From contig JANXNO010000093.1 in the NCBI GenBank assembly GCA_025354075.1, forward strand, positions 1-6,940: a stretch of DNA of 6,940 nucleotides, given 5' to 3'. Below are positions 1 through 4,368 of this stretch, one piece after another. The notes under the pieces are model-generated. The model worked only from the letters and a program-made list of their open reading frames with translations. It made no database searches and was not told where the DNA came from. The first letter of the stretch is position 1, and every line of letters starts with the position of its first letter. The stretch is from Burkholderiales bacterium. Its GTDB lineage: Bacteria > Pseudomonadota > Gammaproteobacteria > Burkholderiales > Casimicrobiaceae. Both the position numbers and the translations under genes were made by a program.

Positions 1-90
1 AACGCCAACGCCAACGCTAAGGCGACGACAGGCGTGCCAGCCTCAACCTTATCTTCGTCCCCCACTGCCGACCCTACTCAAGGCAAATAA
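1..90 (+). CDS. C-terminal end of an upstream gene (partial, unidentified)
   Basis: Reading frame 1 is open from the left edge to a TAA at 88-90 and encodes a 29-residue tail rich in Asn, Ala, Thr, Ser and Pro. It opens with a three-fold Asn-Ala repeat (near-perfect AACGCC hexamers at 1-18). The stop lies 14 bases before the ohr start, and the ohr ribosome binding site fills that gap, which is the spacing of an operon. Genes just upstream of ohr are often the MarR-family peroxide sensor ohrR, but this low-complexity tail shows nothing diagnostic of OhrR. Frame 2 is also open here, so the assignment rests on spacing alone. Confidence 0.45.
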   Translation, partial: NANANAKATTGVPASTLSSSPTADPTQGK

Positions 91-92
91 CC

Positions 93-97
93 AAGGA
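93..97 (+). promoter_or_regulatory. Ribosome binding site of ohr
   Basis: AAGGA lies seven bases before the ATG at 105. It fixes that ATG as the start and sits in the short gap after the upstream stop codon. I see no convincing promoter between 1 and 104, which fits co-transcription with the upstream gene. Confidence 0.7.
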
Positions 98-104
98 AAC
101 CACC

Positions 105-530
105 ATGTCCATCGAAAAAGTTCTCTACCGCGCTGAAGCCACCGCCACGGGAGGCCGCGAAGGCGTCGCCCGCTCGTCGGACGGCATTCTTGACGTAAAA
201 CTCACCACTCCGAAAGAGCTCGGCGGCAACGGCCTGCCAGGCACCAATCCTGAACAGTTGTTTGCAGCGGGCTACAGCGCCTGCTTTCTCGGCGCGCTGA
301 AATATGTTGCAGGTGCAGCGAAAGTAGCACTGCCAGCAACGACGACCATCACTGGCAACGTTGGCATCGGCCAGATCCCAACCGGTTTTGGCATTGAGGT
401 CACACTGACCGTCGATATTCCGGGCGTGGATCGCGAAGTCGCGCAAGGGCTCGTCGACAAAGCGCACATCGTCTGCCCGTACTCGAACGCAACGCGCGGC
501 AATATTGATGTCACGTTGAAGCTGGCGTGA
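105..530 (+). CDS. ohr: Organic hydroperoxide resistance protein, Ohr/OsmC family
   Basis: Ohr is a cytoplasmic, homodimeric thiol peroxidase that reduces organic hydroperoxides, including fatty-acid hydroperoxides; known family members are recycled by lipoylated proteins. The 141-residue product has the normal family length and every expected key residue. The peroxidatic Cys60 lies in the motif AAGYSACF and the resolving Cys124 in [11 protein letters not shown]. Arg18 (in GGREG) and Glu50 (in [11 protein letters not shown]) match the pair that orients the catalytic thiolate in characterised Ohr proteins. The Ohr rather than OsmC subfamily is indicated by the N-terminal [15 protein letters not shown] strand and the [11 protein letters not shown] motif. 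The start is supported by AAGGA seven bases upstream. The gene converges on the 635-1138 gene and shares none of the motif promoters found elsewhere in the window. Confidence 0.96.
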   Translation: MSIEKVLYRAEATATGGREGVARSSDGILDVKLTTPKELGGNGLPGTNPEQLFAAGYSACFLGALKYVAGAAKVALPATTTITGNVGIGQIPTGFGIEVTLTVDIPGVDREVAQGLVDKAHIVCPYSNATRGNIDVTLKLA

Positions 531-555
531 TCGCGCACTGAAAAGGTCGTTTTTG

Positions 556-597
556 GCGGCGTGAACGGTTCTTGCGAGCAAGGGCTGCTCACGCCGC
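556..597. terminator. Hairpin between convergent genes, possible terminator
   Basis: GCGGCGTGA at 556-564 pairs perfectly with TCACGCCGC at 589-597, and a second small stem (CTTGC/GCAAG, 571-582) lies in the loop. It sits between the convergent ends of ohr (530) and the secreted-protein gene (635), where a bidirectional terminator is expected. Neither side has a clean run of U after the stem, although TTTTT on the plus strand at 550-554 precedes it. It is therefore not a canonical intrinsic terminator and could simply be a stabilising 3' hairpin. Confidence 0.4.
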
Positions 598-634
598 TGT
601 CGTATCTGCTTCTACGAAGCGTCAGCGTACGCCT

Positions 635-1138
635 CTACTTTTCATAGAGGTAGTAGCAGCCGAATAAAGTCTTTGGGTTCGCGCCGCGACTGCCTTCCAT
701 CAACATCACCGTCTTCTGTTTTGCCAATACTTTTTCGCAGGACTTGCCTTCGCTCGCGGCCTGACAGCCATCAAATCGTTTGCCCATCTGCTTTTCCAGA
801 CTGGCCTTTACCTTTTCAAAGCTGGCGTTGACGATGACCGAATAGCCCAGGCCCATGCCGACGCTCTGCGGGTAGAGCTGAAAGACGTCATGCCCCAACA
901 TGGACATCGGCTTGATCGGCAGATAACTCCCGTCGCCATCATTGCGTTTGAAGCTCGCCTTCAACGCGTCCACAAATTTTTGCTGCTTCACGGGGTCGTT
1001 CTTCCAGTCCATCCATGAATCCTGGCAGGTGAGCAAACGTAAAACGCTCGCGTCGTCAGTCGCCTGCGCGTGTGATGGCGCAATTGCCAGACCGGAAATG
1101 GTGAGCGCTGCGAACACGACGATGTTAGGTAATTTCAT
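635..1138 (-). CDS. Secreted protein of unknown function with four cysteines
   Basis: The 167-residue product begins with a signal peptide: charged MK, a hydrophobic core VVFAALTISGLAIA, and a likely cleavage after PSHA near residue 24. The mature part contains four cysteines (38, 125, 134, 161), enough for two disulfides in the periplasm or outside. Other visible features are a tryptophan-containing segment CQDSWMDWKNDP, a conserved-looking YPQSVGMGLGYSV stretch, and a C-terminal FGCYYLYEK. I do not recognise the family. An upstream in-frame ATG at 1157-1159 would add seven residues, but the ATG at 1136-1138 has AAGG seven bases before it and puts the signal peptide at the N terminus, so I chose it. 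The gene stands alone and is read from motif promoter A. Confidence 0.85.
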   Translation of the reverse strand: MKLPNIVVFAALTISGLAIAPSHAQATDDASVLRLLTCQDSWMDWKNDPVKQQKFVDALKASFKRNDGDGSYLPIKPMSMLGHDVFQLYPQSVGMGLGYSVIVNASFEKVKASLEKQMGKRFDGCQAASEGKSCEKVLAKQKTVMLMEGSRGANPKTLFGCYYLYEK

Positions 1139-1172
1139 TTTTTGACCTTGTTGAGTCATTGCTGATCGTGCA

Positions 1173-1206
1173 ACGATAAACGCGACCGACTTACAAGTGA
1201 ATTACA
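1173..1206 (-). promoter_or_regulatory. Motif promoter A: direct-repeat activator site plus -10
   Basis: On the gene strand, TGTAATTCACTTGTAA (1206 down to 1191) is two TGTAA half-sites with an 11-base period. Twelve bases later comes TATCGT (1178-1173) as a -10 candidate. The site lies 53-68 bases upstream of the 635-1138 start codon. It matches promoter C at 27 of 35 gapless positions. The repeat covers the place of a -35 box, as in promoters activated by OmpR/PhoB-type response regulators. The regulator is not identified. Confidence 0.65.
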
Positions 1207-1244
1207 TACGTGGCGGCGCGCCCCCTGCGAACGTCGAAACCTTT

Positions 1245-1278
1245 TGTAATCCAGTTGTACGTGCCCGGCATCTAACCT
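1245..1278 (+). promoter_or_regulatory. Motif promoter B: direct-repeat activator site plus -10
   Basis: TGTAATCCAGTTGTAC (1245-1260) is followed after exactly 12 bases by TAACCT (1273-1278). The first 15 bases and the -10 hexamer are identical to promoter C, 5.3 kb away. It points at the membrane-protein/ankyrin gene pair that starts at 1354, leaving a leader of about 70 bases. Copies A and B are back to back in the divergent intergenic region, 38 bases apart, so each direction has its own site. Confidence 0.7.
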
Positions 1279-1353
1279 TCCATTCAACTGAAAATTCGCA
1301 CGCGAATCGATGAAATCCCACACGAATCCAACCGAGAGCACCGCAATACCCCT

Positions 1354-1761
1354 ATGAACAACTCAACACCGATTTCAGCATCGAACGCGGCGTGCGCGTT
1401 TGCTTTTATGGCCGCAGAATTACTCGCGTTACCCGGTTTTGCCGTGGGAATGTATGCCTACACGGTAGGGCGCGTAGACGGCAGCAGTGGCTGGTGGTCC
1501 GGCCTGTTTGAATTGTTGTTCTCCGGTTTTGTGGTGTTGCCGATGGTGTTACTGTGTTTGATAGCACTGTTCTTTGCGGGCGTCTTCGCTACCGTGCGTC
1601 CCTGGGCCGCGCTCACGTTGGTTGTCCTCAACCTCGCTGCAGTGATCGTGGCATGGTTAGTTGTTGCACCAAAAGCGCCATCAGAACTTTTGGTGTGGCT
1701 GCCTGCGTTAGCGTCGACAATTATTGCCAGTTGGCTCGCATGGCGCGCGTTTGCAGCATGA
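1354..1761 (+). CDS. Four-helix inner-membrane protein, unknown function
   Basis: The 135-residue product is almost entirely hydrophobic. Likely membrane helices are at about residues 14-37, 52-79, 83-104 and 111-131, with short loops such as GRVDGSSGWWSG and APKAPSE. No catalytic or transport motif is visible and I do not recognise the family. The ribosome binding site before the ATG at 1354 is weak (only GAGAG about 14 bases away), but no better in-frame start gives an intact first helix. Its TGA overlaps the ATG of the ankyrin gene as ATGA, so the two are probably translationally coupled and may act together. The pair is transcribed from motif promoter B. Confidence 0.8.
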   Translation: MNNSTPISASNAACAFAFMAAELLALPGFAVGMYAYTVGRVDGSSGWWSGLFELLFSGFVVLPMVLLCLIALFFAGVFATVRPWAALTLVVLNLAAVIVAWLVVAPKAPSELLVWLPALASTIIASWLAWRAFAA

Positions 1762-2756
1762 TCGGCCACTCAATGTTTAGCTCGAAAATGAACATTGCAT
1801 TCTGGAGTATTGCGGGAATCGAAGGATTGGCGCTAACTGTCTTCTTCTTCATGTTTCTGGCGGACGGCAACAAGAGCGATCATGATGGCGGTCGCAGCAT
1901 GGCGTTATTTTTCTTTCTAATCGCGCCCGGCGCAATCTGGTTGCTGGCCGTTCTATTGCACGTTTTCTTTACGTCGGCGGTGATGCGTGGCCTTGCTTTG
2001 CTGATCGTCGTGTCTCCCGCGCTGATTCTGGTAGTTGCCAAGGGCGACGATTTTTACGATATCTATCAGGCAAAGCAGCGAGAGCAAGGCCAAGGCTATT
2101 TTTCTGGCCGGGCCATGCGTGCGATGGCCACGGCGGTGGCTCAGGCCGATGTGCCGCTAGTGCAGAAGTTGGCCCCTGGCGTAGACATCAATGCGGTCGG
2201 AGACTCGGGCATTACGCTGCTCTGGTTGGCGACGAACACAAGCACACCGCAAGCAGCCGGTATCTCGCCAGAAAATCGATTGGCATTGGTAGAAACACTG
2301 CTCAAACTCGGTGCAAAACCGAATCGATTGGCAGGGCCAGGCTCCGGGGTCAGTCCCGCTCTGTTGTCGGCATTGAACATGCCAGACACAGCGGTGGCGA
2401 AGGCGCTGCTTGAGGCAGGGGCCGATCCCAATGCAATAAGTAACACCGGCTCGACGATGCTGTTTGCTGCGGCGGGCAGCATGCCTGTTGAGTCGTTGCG
2501 ACTGCTGGTGGAGCACGGCGCTGAAGTCAACGCCACGTGGGAAGGCACGCCGCTATCAGTGTGGTTTGCTCTGGATCGACGTTGGGACTTGTTGTCGTTC
2601 CTGGTCGAGCGCGGCGTAGACGTGAGTCGTACATACTCCAAGGATGACCTGCGTAGCGCAGCGAGCTTTGTTGCCAGCGCAATCGAAGCGGCGAAGCAAG
2701 AAAACCGCGAGCCCGAAGCGTTACTGCTTCGCTTGCATTCGCGGCTCAATCGCTAA
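1758..2756 (+). CDS. Membrane-anchored ankyrin-repeat protein
   Basis: This is a 332-residue protein with two parts. The N-terminal third has three likely membrane helices (about 13-35, 47-71 and 75-95). A short polar linker leads to a soluble domain of about five ankyrin repeats (about 116-290), recognisable from units ending in KLGAKPN, EAGADPNAI, EHGAEVNA and ERGVDVSR. Ankyrin repeats bind other proteins, so a scaffold or sensor role at the membrane is likely; the partner is unknown and topology does not settle which side the repeats face. The frame is open back to 1554, but the ATG at 1758 overlaps the stop of the upstream gene (ATGA), whereas the longer form would read through that gene in another frame. 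ATGs at 1773 and 1788 are possible alternative starts. The gene ends two bases from the end of the convergent operon. Confidence 0.88.
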   Translation: MIGHSMFSSKMNIAFWSIAGIEGLALTVFFFMFLADGNKSDHDGGRSMALFFFLIAPGAIWLLAVLLHVFFTSAVMRGLALLIVVSPALILVVAKGDDFYDIYQAKQREQGQGYFSGRAMRAMATAVAQADVPLVQKLAPGVDINAVGDSGITLLWLATNTSTPQAAGISPENRLALVETLLKLGAKPNRLAGPGSGVSPALLSALNMPDTAVAKALLEAGADPNAISNTGSTMLFAAAGSMPVESLRLLVEHGAEVNATWEGTPLSVWFALDRRWDLLSFLVERGVDVSRTYSKDDLRSAASFVASAIEAAKQENREPEALLLRLHSRLNR

Positions 2757-2758
2757 CA

Positions 2759-3223
2759 CTATTTCACCAGCGCGGGCACCGGAATTACCAGTTTGCCTTC
2801 GTACTCGGCAACGTACCACTGGCTACTGCCGCTGGCCGTCAATTCTGCGGTCTTGGTAGCAGTCGCTATCACCAAACTCTTGATCGGTTTCAGCGGCATT
2901 TTCATCGGTTTTCCCTGAATGTTTTTGCCACCCATTTCCATCTGCTTGTTTTCTTCAGCGGTGAGGTCGACTAAAGCGATTGATTTGATCGTCGAACCGA
3001 AATCGGCGACGATCATCATGTTGTAGAACTCAAGCGCGGTGGGGTCTGCGTCTTTCACGTAGAGCAGCGCCTTCAGCGCCTTGGCATCTTTGCGCTCAAC
3101 CGCTTTTTTGAAGCTGTCGACAAACGCTTTTTCTTGTGCCGGACTGGCAGCGAAAACAGGTGCGGTCGCCATCATGGCCGCCACCAGGCTTGCGGCGAGC
3201 TGCGTAGCGAGGGTCATTTTCAT
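2759..3223 (-). CDS. Small exported protein, unknown function (last gene of operon)
   Basis: The 154-residue product has a clear signal peptide (MKMTLATQLAASLVAAMMA core, cleavage likely after PVFA at residue 25). The mature part starts with a charged amphipathic segment, EKAFVDSFKKAVERKDAKALKALL, of the sort that opens NTF2/SnoaL-like folds. That is only a resemblance, and I assign no family. There are no cysteines. AGGA lies eight bases before the ATG. It is the fifth and last gene of the minus-strand run, 48 bases after the previous stop, and its stop is two bases from the end of the convergent ankyrin gene, so no separate terminator fits between them. Confidence 0.85.
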   Translation of the reverse strand: MKMTLATQLAASLVAAMMATAPVFAASPAQEKAFVDSFKKAVERKDAKALKALLYVKDADPTALEFYNMMIVADFGSTIKSIALVDLTAEENKQMEMGGKNIQGKPMKMPLKPIKSLVIATATKTAELTASGSSQWYVAEYEGKLVIPVPALVK

Positions 3224-3252
3224 GTCGCGTATCCTTTTATGGTTGTAGAACA

Positions 3253-3270
3253 GGCGTGACGCTCACCGCC
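3253..3270 (-). other. Short intergenic hairpin
   Basis: GGCGTGA (3253-3259) pairs with TCACCGCC (3263-3270) through a seven-base stem with one bulged C and a three-base loop. It lies just after the stop of the 3272-3562 gene, in the only sizeable gap (48 bases) of the operon. There is no U tract, so it is more likely a message-processing or stability element than a terminator. Confidence 0.35.
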
Positions 3271-3271
3271 A

Positions 3272-3562
3272 TTACGCAATGGCGATGGCATCAACGCGAT
3301 CCATGCGGATGATGATTCGTCCAGAGCTCTGGTTTTTGACTTCGATGGTGTTGATATCAATGCGCTTGACGAATATCGCGTTGATCACCTGGCCACCAAC
3401 GTAGATCGCCATGCCTTTCTTTTGTGTGAGGCTCTGGTTCAATACTTCTTCCACCGCAGCGGTGGAAAGCGCGCCAGAGGTCGGTTGGGCAAGTGTGGTG
3501 TCAGTCATGGCAAAAAATCCAAGTGAGAGGGCCAGGAGGCGGGCGGTGATGCTATGTTTCAT
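3272..3562 (-). CDS. Small exported protein with Sm/Hfq-like sequence pattern
   Basis: The 96-residue product has a signal peptide (MKHSITARLLALSLGFFAM, cleavage likely after TTLA near residue 25). It is followed by a short helix, TAAVEEVLNQSLTQKK, and about 47 residues of alternating hydrophobic strands: GMAIYVGGQVINAIFVKRID, then INTIEVKNQSSGRIIIRMD, then RVDAIAIA. A helix followed by five short strands, with IY in the first strand and VKN in the third, recalls the Sm fold of Hfq. The Hfq RNA-binding YKH motif is absent, and export would place it in the periplasm. A general SH3-like barrel is equally possible. A longer frame reaches back to 3649, but the ATG at 3560-3562 has AAGGA four bases upstream and a signal peptide directly after it. 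That AAGGA overlaps the TAA of the upstream gene, implying coupled translation. Confidence 0.8.
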   Translation of the reverse strand: MKHSITARLLALSLGFFAMTDTTLAQPTSGALSTAAVEEVLNQSLTQKKGMAIYVGGQVINAIFVKRIDINTIEVKNQSSGRIIIRMDRVDAIAIA

Positions 3563-3569
3563 GGTGTCC

Positions 3570-4091
3570 TTATGGGGTGAGTGTGTTGACGGCGGGCTTG
3601 GGGGCAGGGCGACCGTACGCGTACTTGAAATGACCGTGAAATGATTCACCTGTAAGGCGCGCCGTGTTGTTGCTGGCGAGTTGAATCAGCAGGTGTTTGC
3701 CGTCTTTCGTGATGAGTACAGCTTCTAACCAAAAGTGCTCGGGCTGGCCTTGGTGTGGGTCAGCGATAAAGTCGCCAGCCTCACTCAATGCGCGTCGAAT
3801 TGCCGCAAACCAGAGATCGGGCGTGGCGCTTGAAACGGCGCGTACGAGGGTGATGCTGGCGATTGATTCTGAGTCGAACTGACGCTTCACAGCGCCGGAG
3901 GAAATCGCATGCTGACGCCAGGACGGAAAGGCCACAAGGTCTGTCAATTTCACGGCACTCGCCTTCCCGTCTTCCGCGCGCGGTTGCATCGTCCCCATCA
4001 AAAAAAGGACGGTCGTAAGCGCGACGAACAAGGGGGTGCCGCTCTTCGGGAGGCCTGATTGCGCGTCATCTGATCTCGACTTACTAGGCAC
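3570..4091 (-). CDS. Exported or membrane-anchored protein, unknown function (GTG start)
   Basis: The 173-residue product has a polar, basic 20-residue N terminus and then one hydrophobic stretch, LFVALTTVLFLMGTM (21-35). The latter is either a signal peptide cut near QPRA or a single membrane anchor. The rest (about 45-160) is a compact domain with the segments SWRQHAISSGAVKRQF, DLWFAAIRRALSEAGDFIAD and EHFWLEAVLITKDGKHLLIQLA, ending in a Pro-rich tail. I do not recognise the family. The start is GTG at 4089-4091, overlapping the end of the three-helix gene by eight bases, with GGAG nine bases upstream. The next gene begins seven bases after its stop. Confidence 0.78.
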   Translation of the reverse strand: MPSKSRSDDAQSGLPKSGTPLFVALTTVLFLMGTMQPRAEDGKASAVKLTDLVAFPSWRQHAISSGAVKRQFDSESIASITLVRAVSSATPDLWFAAIRRALSEAGDFIADPHQGQPEHFWLEAVLITKDGKHLLIQLASNNTARLTGESFHGHFKYAYGRPAPKPAVNTLTP

Positions 4092-4368
4092 GCTTCATCG
4101 CTCCATAGCTGCTGATCAGCAAGACGACCATTGCCACTAAAAAATAGACGACGCCGACTTTGGTGAAACTCCACGCTGATTTGCTGCGCCTCGCCACAAA
4201 ACCAGCGATGGCAGATGAAAGCATGGTCAGCGCAAACATACGCCCGAATCCTTCTGCCGAAAAGTTCTGATACACAACGCTCAAGAGCGCGGTCGATATC
4301 ACTAGCCAGATGCCGCCCCAGGCGAACGCCTTTTGATACGGCTTGACGGTGCGAAGCTCATCCATCAT
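4084..4368 (-). CDS. Small three-helix membrane protein coupled to the surface-protein gene
   Basis: The 94-residue product has three likely membrane helices (about 14-33, 41-58 and 69-88). They are separated by a short YQNFSAEGFGR loop and a basic ARRSKSAWSFTK loop that probably faces the cytoplasm. I do not recognise the family, and it lacks the length and motifs of an exosortase. The frame is open up to 4584, but the ATG at 4366-4368 overlaps the TGA of the large gene (ATGA) and has GGGAG just upstream. A second ATG follows immediately and gives better spacing, so the first residue is uncertain by one. Coupling to the large gene suggests a role in that protein's biogenesis or anchoring, which is inference only. 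Confidence 0.82.
   Translation of the reverse strand: MMDELRTVKPYQKAFAWGGIWLVISTALLSVVYQNFSAEGFGRMFALTMLSSAIAGFVARRSKSAWSFTKVGVVYFLVAMVVLLISSYGAMKRA

Noticed and set aside
78..581. Minus-strand open frame of 167 codons over ohr
   Set aside because: It is antisense to ohr, whose catalytic residues are all intact; the translation has no recognisable domain.
1554..1757. Extended N terminus for the ankyrin protein
   Set aside because: It would overlap most of the upstream membrane-protein gene in another frame and adds a Cys/Arg-rich stretch with no membrane helix; the ATGA start at 1758 is far more natural.
2759..3223. Possible common ancestry of the two small secreted proteins at 635-1138 and 2759-3223 (both have FVDxxK followed by Arg and Asp)
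   Set aside because: The match is limited to a few residues in one amphipathic helix; lengths, cysteine content and the remaining sequence differ.
3651..3655. Single TGTAA inside the 3570-4091 gene as a fourth regulator site
   Set aside because: It is a lone half-site without the 11-base repeat or a -10 at the right distance.
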